Positions 8,755 through 18,436 of a stretch of 64,000 bases of DNA are shown here, piece after piece. Source of the DNA: an uncultured Gammaproteobacteria bacterium. GTDB lineage: Bacteria > Pseudomonadota > Gammaproteobacteria > Pseudomonadales > Azotimanducaceae. The translations under genes were made by a program, and so were the position numbers. The DNA lies in the NCBI GenBank assembly GCA_913045175.1, contig CAJWQG010000003.1:44848-108847 (forward strand), written 5' to 3'. A model generated the notes under the pieces. The model saw nothing but the letters and a program-made list of their open reading frames with translations. It was not told where the DNA came from and made no database searches. Positions within the stretch are counted from its first letter, which is position 1, and every line of letters begins with the position of its first letter.

Positions 8755-9627
8755 ATGTCTGCAAAAAAATTCGTCGTAGTCTTTTTACTGCTGGCCGTAG
8801 CCATTCTGGGTATGAACTCAATATTCGTTGTCAACGAAATGCAGCGAGCAGTGTTACTTGAGTTTGGTGCCGTAACACGCGCTGATATCAATCCCGGGTT
8901 ACACGTTAAGTGGCCTTTTATTAACGATGTGAGGAAGTTTGATGGTCGAGTGCGGACATCTGATGCGCCTCCTGAACGATTCCTGACGTTGGAAAAGAAG
9001 GCGGTTATCGTGGACTCTTTTGCAAAATTCAGGGTAGAAAATGTCGCTACCTACTACACCGCAACATCGGGTGACGAAGGCTTGGCGGAGCAACTTCTTA
9101 AACAGCGAATCAACAATGGACTTAGAAACGAAATCTCGAAACGTACCTTATATGAAGTAGTTTCCGGCGAACGCGATCAGTTGATGCAGGTGTTGACCAC
9201 TGAGCTAAACGAGGTAGCGCAGGAAGAACTGGGAGTTACTGTAATCGATGTAAGGGTTAAGCGTATCGACTTACCCCCTGAGGTGAGTCAGTCTGTCTAT
9301 GATCGTATGAATACAGAGAGGGATATTGAGGCGAGAGAACATCGCGCCAAGGGACAGGAGCTTGCGGTCGGTATTCGTGCCGATGCCGAAAAGCAGCGAG
9401 AGATAACTCTTGCCGATGCCTATAGTGCCGCCGAGCAAATTCGAGGTGAAGGAGATGCCGAGGCAGCAGCAACCTATGCGGCAGCGTTCACTAAGGACAA
9501 AGAATTCTACAAGTTCTATCGCAGCATGGATGCCTATAAGAAGTCCTTTGCCAGTAAAAGCGATGTCCTGCTAATTGATACCGACAGTGATTTCTTTAAA
9601 TATATGAACAATAGCGGGCAGAAGTAG
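8755..9627 (+). CDS. hflC: FtsH modulator subunit HflC
   Basis: Partner of HflK in the periplasm-exposed SPFH complex that limits FtsH access to membrane substrates. One N-terminal membrane segment (about residues 5-24) leads into NEMQRAVLLEFGAV, an SPFH domain with VIDVRVKRIDLP (a block typical of HflC) and a charged helix RMNTEREREA-like stretch (here RMNTERDIEAREHRAKG). 290 aa is typical. The start lies two bases after the hflK stop, so the pair is translationally linked. The small DUF2065 gene follows, as in E. coli (yjeT). Confidence 0.95.
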   Translation: MSAKKFVVVFLLLAVAILGMNSIFVVNEMQRAVLLEFGAVTRADINPGLHVKWPFINDVRKFDGRVRTSDAPPERFLTLEKKAVIVDSFAKFRVENVATYYTATSGDEGLAEQLLKQRINNGLRNEISKRTLYEVVSGERDQLMQVLTTELNEVAQEELGVTVIDVRVKRIDLPPEVSQSVYDRMNTERDIEAREHRAKGQELAVGIRADAEKQREITLADAYSAAEQIRGEGDAEAAATYAAAFTKDKEFYKFYRSMDAYKKSFASKSDVLLIDTDSDFFKYMNNSGQK

Positions 9628-9651
9628 ACCGTATCAACGCGAGGATCTGAG

Positions 9652-9840
9652 GTGTTGTGGCACGACCTGGGCGTTGCGCTGTGTCTGGTTATGGTCATTG
9701 AAGGAATCATGCCGTTCCTTTTCCCCAAACATTGGAAGGAGTCGATGCTGAAGATCGCAGAGATCGACGACAAAGCAATGCGTGCCTTTAGCCTGGCTAT
9801 GATGTTGATTGGTACGGGGCTGTTATATCTCATTAATTAA
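9652..9840 (+). CDS. DUF2065 family small inner-membrane protein (YjeT)
   Basis: A 62-residue protein of unknown function with two predicted membrane helices (about residues 5-22 and 43-61) separated by a short charged loop with FPKHWKESM. It starts with GTG at 9652. The family is known from its constant position between hflC and purA in gammaproteobacteria, as here, which suggests a link to HflKC/FtsH membrane quality control, although no function has been shown from sequence. It is real because the length, two-helix layout and context all match. Confidence 0.85.
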   Translation: MLWHDLGVALCLVMVIEGIMPFLFPKHWKESMLKIAEIDDKAMRAFSLAMMLIGTGLLYLIN

Positions 9841-9855
9841 AGCCAGCCAGGTTAG

Positions 9856-11130
<1,275 letters not shown>

Positions 11131-11149
11131 ATTCCTGGTGGTGCGAACT

Positions 11150-11596
11150 TCAGAGAACAGAAGCGGACGCTATGGTTACGGATTCGGCACTCAGATCCAA
11201 ATAACCGGGGCGAGATAAAATCACCTGTGAAGTCGGAAAGGTGCCCGATGCTGTGACTCCTACCTGCCCTGTTGTGTCGTTTGCGCCGCCAACAGAAAAG
11301 GCGTTCCCTTCCCCTGGAGCAATTTGACCGGTCGAGTTATAGACTGCGATCCAGTTAGAAGAGCTGGACGGAACGCTAACAGTCTGATTTAGCGTGCTTT
11401 GTACATGTCCTTTCACGAAAGTCGTATCGGTGAGGCGCCGCGCTTCTTCGTAGTGAGCCTGTACTTTGCTCATGTTGGCCGTTCTAATGTAGTCCTGATA
11501 GGCGGGCAGGGCGACGGCAGTGAGAATGCCGATAATTGCGACAACGATCATTAACTCGATCAGCATAAAACCAGCGGTCTTTGATGTGTTAACCAT
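11150..11596 (-). CDS. Type IV pilin-like protein without cysteines
   Basis: A structural pilin or pseudopilin. The leader MVNTSKTAG is cut before Phe by prepilin peptidase; the mature N terminus [20 protein letters not shown] has Glu at +5 and the usual hydrophobic helix. The C-terminal globular part (about 95 residues) is Ser/Thr/Gly rich, with no cysteine at all, so the disulphide-bounded D-region of typical PilA proteins is missing. 148 aa is normal for a major pilin. It stands alone on the minus strand between purA and a tRNA gene, with no assembly genes nearby; the pil machinery must be elsewhere. A major pilin, a minor pilin or a competence pseudopilin are all possible. Confidence 0.85.
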   Translation of the reverse strand: MVNTSKTAGFMLIELMIVVAIIGILTAVALPAYQDYIRTANMSKVQAHYEEARRLTDTTFVKGHVQSTLNQTVSVPSSSSNWIAVYNSTGQIAPGEGNAFSVGGANDTTGQVGVTASGTFPTSQVILSRPGYLDLSAESVTIASASVL

Positions 11597-11746
11597 GAGG
11601 AAACCGTATTAACCGGTCAAATGATCGGCATCTATTGTTTAAGGTATCGTCATTTAAGCAAAAATGCTGAGGGAATTGCCGAAAGTTTTGTAAACGTTAT
11701 GTTAGTGGCTTTTTGATAGTGCTGGGACTTTATTGTCCTGTATTGT

Positions 11747-11833
11747 TGGTGCCGAGGAGAGGACTTGAACCTCCACGGGGTTTCCCCCACTAGCACCTGA
11801 AGCTAGCGTGTCTACCAATTTCACCACCTCGGC
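11747..11833 (-). tRNA. tRNA-Leu (anticodon CAG)
   Basis: Read on the minus strand the sequence begins GCCGAGGTGGTGAAATTGG and ends CCTCGGCACCA, with a 7-bp acceptor stem and encoded CCA. The anticodon stem CTAGC/GCTAG holds loop TTCAGGT, giving anticodon CAG (reads CUG). A long variable arm (TGGGGGAAACCCC) marks a class II tRNA, as expected for Leu. It is 87 nt long and is transcribed away from rnr. Confidence 0.95.
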
Positions 11834-11845
11834 GTGGGACGCGGA

Positions 11846-11874
11846 AGATTACTAGTGCATCACAGCGCTGTCAA
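11846..11874 (-). promoter_or_regulatory. Probable sigma-70 promoter for tRNA-Leu(CAG)
   Basis: On the minus strand a perfect -35 TTGACA (11869-11874) is followed after 17 bases by TAATCT (11846-11851, 3 of 6 to consensus), then a GC-rich stretch reading CCGCGTCCCAC directly before the tRNA. A GC-rich discriminator is typical of stringently controlled stable RNA promoters. It lies inside the short region between the tRNA and the rnr start, so the two divergent units share this segment. Confidence 0.55.
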
Positions 11875-11887
11875 TTATCAGACGGGT

Positions 11888-14134
11888 ATGAATGAGATGA
11901 TAGAAGATCCTGAGTACGAGCAAGAGGCAGCGCGGTACGCGCAACCCATAGCATCGCGCCGTCTTATTCTTGACGTTATGGCCGATATTGGAGAGCCCAT
12001 TGCCTTTAAACGGCTAGCCAAGGAGCTTGGCCTGGGTGGACGCCCACAGCGCGACGCATTGACCAATAGACTTCGAGCGATGGTGCGCGAAGGGCAACTG
12101 GTGGTAGATCGCCGGAATGTGTATGCCATCGCGAGCAAGATGGAATTGGTTAGAGGTCGGATATCAGGACATGTCGACGGTTACGGGTTTCTGGTTACCG
12201 AGTCGGGACATGATGATGTCTTTCTCTCTCATCGACAGATGCGGGGTGTGTTTCATGGAGATATTGCCCAGGTTCGTGTCCGCGGTAGAGACCGGAGAGG
12301 GCGGCCGGAGGGAGAACTCGTTGATGTTCTTGAACGCAATACCACCGCGCTGGTTGGACGATTGTATTGCGAGAACGGAACCTGGCTACTGGAGAGCCTG
12401 AATTCACGCATCACTCAGGAGATTCTTCTTGAAACCAAGGGTGAAGAGCGGGAGGGATTGATCGTAATCGCTGACATTATTGATCAGCCCAGCATCCATG
12501 GTGTGGCAACTTGTTTTGTAAGAGAGGTGCTCGGTGAGCATCTGTCGACAGAAATGGAAATCAAGATGAGTCTGCTAAGTCACGATATTCCCAACGAGTT
12601 TACCGAGGAGGTACTCGCAGAGGCAGCTTCAATTCCACAGGAAATAGATGACACCGATGTTCGTTGCGACCTAAGGGAAATTCCCTTCGTGACCATCGAT
12701 GGAGCAGATGCTCGTGACTTTGATGACGCTATTTATTGCGAGTGTCGAGATAAAGGAGGGTGGCGCCTGATCGTGGCGATAGCTGACGTTGCGCATTATG
12801 TCCGCAAAGGCTCTGCGCTTGACGACAGTGCCTTGGAAAGGGGCACCTCGGTATATTTTCCGGGATCTGTCATACCCATGTTGCCAACCGATTTGTCCAA
12901 CGAACTATGTTCACTAAAGCCGGGGGTCGACAGACTGGTACTAGCATGTGATATGCAGATCTCAGCGGCAGGACGAATCAGTCGTTATCAGTTCTACGAA
13001 GCTGTGATTCGTTCAGCGGCACGTTTTACTTACGACGAAGTTGCTGCTGGCGTAACTAAAGGTCCGTGGACTGAGTCTCTGGATTCAGTTTCAGGACTGG
13101 TCACTGAGCTACTACGTGGACGTGAAGCGCGGGGAGCACTTGATTTTGATACCGTTGAACTGGACTTCGACCTTGACGATAACGGTAGCATTAGAAGCAT
13201 TGGAACCAAGGCAAGAAACGAAGCCATGCGTTTGATAGAAGAGTGCATGCTTTGTGCAAACGTTTGTGCCGCAAGGTTTATGCATCAGCTCGAGTTGCCT
13301 GGCATGTATCGGGTTCACGAAAGACCTGACGAAGAAAAGCTATCAAACCTCAGGAGGTTTCTGGACAGTCTGGGGATAACGCTGACCGAGGACCTACCGT
13401 CTCCGGGAGAGCTACAAGCGGTGCTGGACCAGTTGCGTAACAAACCGAATGGTCAGGTATTACAACTCGCGGTTCTACGTTCGCTCTCGCAGGCGGTTTA
13501 TCAGGTGCACAACGTTGGGCACTATGGACTCAACTTCACGATGTATACGCATTTTACATCTCCAATTCGTCGGTATCCCGATCTGATGACTCACCGGTTA
13601 ATTAAGTCGGTAATCCATGGAGATATACGAACCAATCGCGTGCGCCGCTTTGGATCGCAAATGCAACCTGAGTATGACTACGACGACGATCTTCTCGAGT
13701 ATATTGCGGAACAATGTTCTACGACAGAGAGGAGGGCAGAGACTGCAGTATATGAGGTGCTTGAATGGATGAAGTGCGAGTACCTATTAGGGAAGGTTGG
13801 TGAGATCGCACCTGGAGTGATCACCCATGTGACAAATTTCGGCTTTTTCGTTCAGTTGACAGAGCTCTATGTAGAAGGCTTGGTTCATGTTAGTAATCTG
13901 ATTAACGACTACTATGAATTCGACCAGGATCAGCAATGTCTAATTGGTGAGCACGCTGGGATCAGTTTTGGCATCGGAGACAGTGTTTCTGTTCAGATTG
14001 CCCGAGTTGATGTCGATGAGCAGAAAGTTGACTTTGAGCTAGTGTCACATGATCCACTGAGACGACGTTCGAAGCGGAAATCGGGAAGAAAGAAACCGGG
14101 AGACCGAGGACGCAGGAGGCGTAGAAGGAGATGA
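11888..14134 (+). CDS. rnr: Ribonuclease R
   Basis: A processive 3'-5' exoribonuclease that degrades structured RNA and acts with tmRNA/SmpB on stalled mRNAs. I choose ATG 11888 because the resulting N terminus (EDPEYEQEAARYAQPIASR) fits the family; a GTG at 11834 would abut the divergent tRNA and overlap its promoter. Domains are a winged-helix RNase R N-terminal domain (about residues 20-85), cold-shock domains (about 90-230), the RNB catalytic domain with DGADARDFDDAIY (about 272), an S1 domain (GVITHVTNFGFFVQL) and a very basic Lys/Arg tail. About 748 aa. Four-base overlap with rlmB. Confidence 0.95.
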   Translation: MNEMIEDPEYEQEAARYAQPIASRRLILDVMADIGEPIAFKRLAKELGLGGRPQRDALTNRLRAMVREGQLVVDRRNVYAIASKMELVRGRISGHVDGYGFLVTESGHDDVFLSHRQMRGVFHGDIAQVRVRGRDRRGRPEGELVDVLERNTTALVGRLYCENGTWLLESLNSRITQEILLETKGEEREGLIVIADIIDQPSIHGVATCFVREVLGEHLSTEMEIKMSLLSHDIPNEFTEEVLAEAASIPQEIDDTDVRCDLREIPFVTIDGADARDFDDAIYCECRDKGGWRLIVAIADVAHYVRKGSALDDSALERGTSVYFPGSVIPMLPTDLSNELCSLKPGVDRLVLACDMQISAAGRISRYQFYEAVIRSAARFTYDEVAAGVTKGPWTESLDSVSGLVTELLRGREARGALDFDTVELDFDLDDNGSIRSIGTKARNEAMRLIEECMLCANVCAARFMHQLELPGMYRVHERPDEEKLSNLRRFLDSLGITLTEDLPSPGELQAVLDQLRNKPNGQVLQLAVLRSLSQAVYQVHNVGHYGLNFTMYTHFTSPIRRYPDLMTHRLIKSVIHGDIRTNRVRRFGSQMQPEYDYDDDLLEYIAEQCSTTERRAETAVYEVLEWMKCEYLLGKVGEIAPGVITHVTNFGFFVQLTELYVEGLVHVSNLINDYYEFDQDQQCLIGEHAGISFGIGDSVSVQIARVDVDEQKVDFELVSHDPLRRRSKRKSGRKKPGDRGRRRRRRR

Positions 14135-14868
14135 CAGACGAGTTTCTCTATGGAATCCATGCGGTTCGCAGTTTCTTTCGCGCCGGTGGCGGAAAGCCGC
14201 GACGGCTATTGCTGAAGTCTGGGAATCTTGGTCCACGATTACGGGAGATCGCGGACGAGGCTCGTTCCCTAGATTGTGAGATCGAATCTTGTGAGCGGGA
14301 TCAGTTAGATGCGATCACTTCAAATCATCAGGGTGTTGTTCTTTATATCGACTCCAGTTCGCGATCTCAGGTTTTGCTTGAAGACCTAATGGATGAGACG
14401 GCAACGGGAAGGATATTTCTGGTTCTTGATGGTGTAACGGATCCACGAAATCTTGGCGCTTGTATAAGAAGTGCTGCGACCCTCGGGGCCTCTGCCGTGA
14501 TCGCGCCGCGCAATAATAGTGCACCGCTCAATGCCTCGGCGATCAAGGCCTCAAGTGGTGGCGTTGATATCACACCCTATTATCAGGTGGCTAATATTGC
14601 TCGGGTGATTCAGGATCTGAAGAAGGCAGGTTACTGGGTCATAGGCACGGTTTTGGAAGACGGAAAGTCACTTGCCCAGGTCGACCTTACGGGTAACCTG
14701 GTGCTTGTGGTGGGCTCTGAAGGCAAAGGATTAAGGCGTATCACCAGGGAATCCTGTGACTTCCTTGCGACAATCCCTATGTTCGATGGGTCCCTGGGTT
14801 TTAATGTTTCTGTGGCAACGGGGATCTGTTTGTACGAAATACAGCGGCAGCGTGAACTTGCAACCTGA
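14131..14868 (+). CDS. rlmB: 23S rRNA (guanosine-2'-O-)-methyltransferase RlmB
   Basis: Methylates G2251 in the P loop of 23S rRNA. An N-terminal substrate-binding domain (YGIHAVRSFF) is followed by a SPOUT domain with the three family motifs LDGVTDPRNLGACIRSA, VLVVGSEGKGLRR and IPMFDGSLGFNVSVATGI, which form the SAM knot. 245 aa is standard. The start overlaps the rnr stop (ATGA), giving the common rnr-rlmB operon. About 120 bases then separate it from the S6 operon. Confidence 0.96.
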   Translation: MTDEFLYGIHAVRSFFRAGGGKPRRLLLKSGNLGPRLREIADEARSLDCEIESCERDQLDAITSNHQGVVLYIDSSSRSQVLLEDLMDETATGRIFLVLDGVTDPRNLGACIRSAATLGASAVIAPRNNSAPLNASAIKASSGGVDITPYYQVANIARVIQDLKKAGYWVIGTVLEDGKSLAQVDLTGNLVLVVGSEGKGLRRITRESCDFLATIPMFDGSLGFNVSVATGICLYEIQRQRELAT

Positions 14869-14923
14869 TTACTGATTCTCTACAATCCGCCGCCTTCCTA
14901 TATCGTATGTCTACAAACTGCGA

Positions 14924-14984
14924 TTGACGGGTACAATTAATCTCCTTGCTTCACCACCAGAGTGGGAGGCATAACCGGAAGGAG
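14924..14984 (+). promoter_or_regulatory. Leader of the S6 operon: possible promoter and strong ribosome binding site
   Basis: The 121-base gap before rpsF holds TTGACG (14924-14929) and a TACAAT box (14932-14937), which are too close to be partners, so the true -35/-10 pair is not certain. A strong Shine-Dalgarno GGAAGGAG (14977-14984) precedes ATG 14990. S6 operons are often autoregulated by S6:S18 binding a leader hairpin with an exposed CCG; an ACCGG occurs at 14974-14978, but I could not fold the region, so that part is only a suggestion. Confidence 0.3.
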
Positions 14985-14989
14985 TCAGC

Positions 14990-15457
14990 ATGAGACACTA
15001 CGAAATCGTGTTTCTGGTACATCCTGATCAGAGTGAGCAGGTGCCAGGAATGATTGAACGTTATTCCAATACCATTACCCAGGGCGGTGGCAAGATTCAT
15101 CGCGTAGAAGACTGGGGCAGACGGCAGTTGTCGTTTCCTATCAGTAAGATTCACAAGGCCCACCACATTCTATTCAATATTGAATGTGGCAAAGAAGTGT
15201 TAGACGAAATCAACACAGCGTTTAGATTCAATGATGCTGTGTTGAGGAATCTGATTATGAGCCGTAAACAGGCAGACGCTGAAGAATCTCCGATAATGAA
15301 GATCGAGAATGAGAGTCGGGAAAAGAAAGGCCACGAAGAAGTGGTGCTCAAACCGACTGAGAATGCAGAAGGTTCCAAGGACGATGAGGTCGCACAAGAA
15401 GAGTCTACTGAAGAAGGTAGCGTAGACAACGAATCAGATACAGCGGTAGGAGAATAG
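14990..15457 (+). CDS. rpsF: 30S ribosomal protein S6 with long acidic tail
   Basis: Binds S18 in the platform of the 30S subunit. The first ~95 residues are canonical ([20 protein letters not shown], then [17 protein letters not shown], ending [15 protein letters not shown]). The remaining ~60 residues are an unstructured Glu/Asp/Ser-rich extension. Many S6 proteins carry a short poly-Glu tail added to by RimK; here it is unusually long and mixed in composition, making the protein 155 aa. It has a strong ribosome binding site, and rpsR starts two bases after the stop. Confidence 0.96.
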   Translation: MRHYEIVFLVHPDQSEQVPGMIERYSNTITQGGGKIHRVEDWGRRQLSFPISKIHKAHHILFNIECGKEVLDEINTAFRFNDAVLRNLIMSRKQADAEESPIMKIENESREKKGHEEVVLKPTENAEGSKDDEVAQEESTEEGSVDNESDTAVGE

Positions 15458-15459
15458 AC

Positions 15460-15687
15460 ATGTCACGATTTTATCGCCGCCGTAAATACTGTCGATTCAC
15501 GGCTGAAGGTATTGAAGAAATCGACTACAAGGATCTGGAGATGTTAAAGGCGTATATTTCCGAGACTGGAAAAATTGTGCCTTCTCGCATCACTGGGACT
15601 AAAGCCAGGTATCAACGTCAACTTGCCAAGGCGATTAAACGAGCAAGATTTCTGGCATTGTTGCCCTATACCGACGCCCACAAGTAA
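15460..15687 (+). CDS. rpsR: 30S ribosomal protein S18
   Basis: Forms a heterodimer with S6 in the 30S platform. The sequence shows [59 protein letters not shown] in conserved order; 75 aa is exactly the usual size. It lies between rpsF and a DUF2232 membrane protein within the S6-S18-L9 operon. A single Cys remains in KYCRF, which is normal for this protein. Confidence 0.97.
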   Translation: MSRFYRRRKYCRFTAEGIEEIDYKDLEMLKAYISETGKIVPSRITGTKARYQRQLAKAIKRARFLALLPYTDAHK

Positions 15688-15696
15688 GTCGAGCCA

Positions 15697-16542
15697 ATGC
15701 GTGCATTAGCGGAATTCGTCATGCGAGGACGGACCCACGCGATCGGCACCAGTATGACAAGCGCTATGGTGCCTTTGCTGTCCTGGTTGAGCACTGCGGT
15801 TGTCGGTCTGGTGATTTTGCGCAAAGGTGCCCTCGAGGGGTCACTTGTTCTGCTCTGGACGCTTCTTCCTCTGGGAGCGATTTTGTATTTTTCTCGTGAA
15901 CCCGATCCGTCTTCTGTAACCGCGCTTATTGGGACTGCGATTATGGCCTACGTGTTACGGGTAACCGTTTCCTGGGAATTAACCTTAGCAATTGCGGTCG
16001 TCCTATCGGCGATTGGTAGCCTGGTATTCCAATACACGGCTGCTGACGTGCTTGTACTAATTGTCGAAGTGTTTATGGATTATTCGAAGCAATTCTCAGT
16101 TGAGATGACCTACGAGGCAGCGGAGAGGCAGATCGTTGGTTTGTATGCCATGGGGAAAGCATACGCTATGTTGGCACTATTAGTGCTGGCTCGCTGGTGG
16201 CAAAGCCAGTTATACAATCCCGGTGGATTCCAAAAAGAGTTTCATGAGATAAGGATCATGCCAGTTTTGAGCAGTGTTCTTGTTTCTTTGATGTTGGTCT
16301 GCTTTCTATTCAATGATCAGCTAGGTGCCTGGTTGCCACTTTTGACAGTACCTCTGGTAGTTTCCGGGATCGCGTTAGTTCATTGGATGGTGAGTTACCG
16401 GGAGATGTCCAGGAACTGGCTTACTTTCTTTTATTTATTTCTTTTATTCTTCCTTCAGCTGGCTTATCCGATGTTGGCGGCACTAGCGCTTGTGGATAGT
16501 TACCTGAATATTAGACAACGAGTCAAAACCAAAAAGGTGTAA
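15697..16542 (+). CDS. DUF2232-like multi-spanning membrane protein between S18 and L9
   Basis: A 281-residue integral membrane protein of unknown function. Hydrophobic segments at about residues 20-50, 53-75, 80-105, 108-130, 150-170, 185-205, 210-232 and 240-268 suggest about eight helices, with both termini polar. Pseudomonads and relatives carry a similar gene in exactly this place between rpsR and rplI, and family membership is judged from that and from the helix layout rather than from a signature motif. It starts nine bases after rpsR and ends two bases before rplI, so it is cotranscribed with ribosomal proteins. Function not assignable. Confidence 0.75.
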   Translation: MRALAEFVMRGRTHAIGTSMTSAMVPLLSWLSTAVVGLVILRKGALEGSLVLLWTLLPLGAILYFSREPDPSSVTALIGTAIMAYVLRVTVSWELTLAIAVVLSAIGSLVFQYTAADVLVLIVEVFMDYSKQFSVEMTYEAAERQIVGLYAMGKAYAMLALLVLARWWQSQLYNPGGFQKEFHEIRIMPVLSSVLVSLMLVCFLFNDQLGAWLPLLTVPLVVSGIALVHWMVSYREMSRNWLTFFYLFLLFFLQLAYPMLAALALVDSYLNIRQRVKTKKV

Positions 16543-16544
16543 CC

Positions 16545-16994
16545 ATGCAAGTAATACTCCTTGAGAAAATCGCCAATCTGGGCGACCTGGGTGAACAGGT
16601 TTCAGTTAAGGCAGGCTATGGCCGTAACTTTCTTATTCCCCAACACAAAGCTGTTCCTGCGACTGATGAAAATGTAGAGCAGTTCGAGTCAAGACGCGCT
16701 GATCTTGAACGCCTTGCAGATGAGAAGAAAGGCGAAGCGATGGATCGTGCTGAAAAGATCGCGGAAATTTCTCTTTCGATGTCAGTGAAGGCGGGAGACG
16801 AAGGTAAACTCTTTGGATCCATTACTGGTCGTGATATTGCAGAGGCTGTAACTGCCCGTGGTTTGGCTCTCGAGAAGAGCGAAGTACGTCTTCCAGAGGG
16901 TCCTATTCGGGAAGTTGGTGAGTTTGAGGTGGATGTACACCTTCATACCGAAGTTGATGCTGTTGTTAAGGTCACGGTTGTCGCAGAGGATTAA
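16545..16994 (+). CDS. rplI: 50S ribosomal protein L9
   Basis: Binds 23S rRNA domain V and extends from the 50S subunit; it affects frame maintenance. The N-terminal domain reads [32 protein letters not shown], followed by the long connecting helix (about residues 40-75) and the C-terminal domain with [16 protein letters not shown] and [19 protein letters not shown]. 149 aa matches E. coli. ATG start two bases after the upstream membrane gene. A run of eight A follows the stop, but I see no hairpin before dnaB. Confidence 0.97.
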   Translation: MQVILLEKIANLGDLGEQVSVKAGYGRNFLIPQHKAVPATDENVEQFESRRADLERLADEKKGEAMDRAEKIAEISLSMSVKAGDEGKLFGSITGRDIAEAVTARGLALEKSEVRLPEGPIREVGEFEVDVHLHTEVDAVVKVTVVAED

Positions 16995-17059
16995 AAAAAA
17001 GTGTTCAATGATAGGCTGATGATTTAGTCTAGAAGACCCAGAAGATTCCGGTTTTTGTC

Positions 17060-18430
17060 TTGGCCACCGCACCAGACGACACGACAACAACACTACTAAA
17101 AGTGCCACCTCATTCCATTGAGGCGGAGCGCTCTGTATTGGGTGGGTTGCTACTCGATGCTACTGCGTGGGACGCCATCACCGGCATTGTTACTCCTGAT
17201 GATTTCTATCGCGGCGATCATCGAACTATATTTCGCTGCATGGAATCCCTGTCTGAGCAGAACAAACCGATTGATGTTATTACTGTTTCCGATGCGCTTG
17301 ATGAGGTCAACGAGCTTGAAGGTATGGGTGGCCTTTCATATATATCGGAACTGGCAGCGAATACTCCGACAGCCTCAAATATTCGTGCATATGCTGAAAT
17401 TGTCCAGGAGCGAGCGATTGTCAGGAAGTTGATTTCTGCTGCCAATGAAATCGCAGAAAGCGGATTCAACACCCAGGGGCGTGACAGCGCAACGCTTATC
17501 AACGAGGCTGAATCTAAGGTATTCAAGATAGGCGATGAGCGCCCAAACGCAGGTGGACCGCAGTCAATCAATCCGCTGCTTAAGAAAGCGGTAAGTCGTA
17601 TTGATGAGCTCTATGAGAGCAAGGGTGCGCTCACAGGCATCAGTACGGGCTTTAGGGATATTGATGATATTACGTCTGGTCTACAGAGGTCTGACCTCAT
17701 TGTGGTCGCGGGTCGACCTTCTATGGGAAAGACTTCATTTATGATGAACATGGCGGAGAAGGCCGTCATTTCAGAGGGAATGCCGGTTCTGGTGTTCAGT
17801 ATGGAAATGCCCGCGGACTCTCTTATTTTTCGAATGCTGTCTTCACTGGGCAGTATCGATCAGTCAAAAATTCGCTCAGGGCAGTTAGGCGACGACGATT
17901 GGCCGAGGCTTACTTCTGCGGTGACCTTGCTTAATGACTGTCCACTCTTCGTTGACGATACAGCAGCGCTTACCGCAAATGAGATACGTGCTCGCGCACG
18001 TAGGGTAGCGAGGGAACACGGTCAGCTTGGGATGATACTGGTCGATTATCTGCAGCTGATGCAGGTACCGGGTACGGTGGAAAATCGAGCTGGAGAAATA
18101 TCCGAAATTTCCCGTTCATTAAAGGCCATTGCCAAGGAGTTTGATTGTCCCATGGTAGCTGGTTCTCAGCTAAATCGTGGGCTGGAGCAACGACCGGACA
18201 AAAGACCAATCATGTCAGACTTAAGAGAGTCCGGAGCTATCGAGCAGGATGCGGATGTCATCATGGCCATATACAGGGATGAGGTCTACCATGAAGATGC
18301 CGAGCAAGGTATCGCGGAAATTATCATTCTCAAGCAGCGCAACGGACCCATCGGTAAAAAGAAACTTGCTTTTATTGGTCACCATACGAAGTTTGAAGAT
18401 CTCGCGCAGGGTTACGACGATTTTTACTAA
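17060..18430 (+). CDS. dnaB: Replicative DNA helicase DnaB
   Basis: Hexameric 5'-3' helicase that unwinds the fork and recruits primase. The N-terminal domain (about residues 15-120, PHSIEAERSVLGGLLLD) is followed by the RecA-like core with Walker A GRPSMGKTSFMMN (about 219), SMEMPADSLIFRML, Walker B ILVDYLQLM and SDLRESGAIEQDADVI. At 456 aa it is slightly shorter than E. coli. Start is TTG 17060; no in-frame ATG lies near, and the N terminus fits the family. No clear Shine-Dalgarno precedes it. Follows rplI as in many gammaproteobacteria and precedes alr. Confidence 0.95.
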   Translation: MATAPDDTTTTLLKVPPHSIEAERSVLGGLLLDATAWDAITGIVTPDDFYRGDHRTIFRCMESLSEQNKPIDVITVSDALDEVNELEGMGGLSYISELAANTPTASNIRAYAEIVQERAIVRKLISAANEIAESGFNTQGRDSATLINEAESKVFKIGDERPNAGGPQSINPLLKKAVSRIDELYESKGALTGISTGFRDIDDITSGLQRSDLIVVAGRPSMGKTSFMMNMAEKAVISEGMPVLVFSMEMPADSLIFRMLSSLGSIDQSKIRSGQLGDDDWPRLTSAVTLLNDCPLFVDDTAALTANEIRARARRVAREHGQLGMILVDYLQLMQVPGTVENRAGEISEISRSLKAIAKEFDCPMVAGSQLNRGLEQRPDKRPIMSDLRESGAIEQDADVIMAIYRDEVYHEDAEQGIAEIIILKQRNGPIGKKKLAFIGHHTKFEDLAQGYDDFY

Positions 18431-18436
18431 TCTCGA

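Noticed and set aside
11597..11746. Sigma-54 promoter for the pilin gene
   Set aside because: GCATTTTTGC is suggestive, but the GG/GC spacing of TGGCAC-N5-TTGC is not met.
11834..11887. N-terminal extension of RNase R from a GTG at 11834
   Set aside because: It begins at the base next to the divergent tRNA and covers its promoter; the family N terminus starts at 11888.
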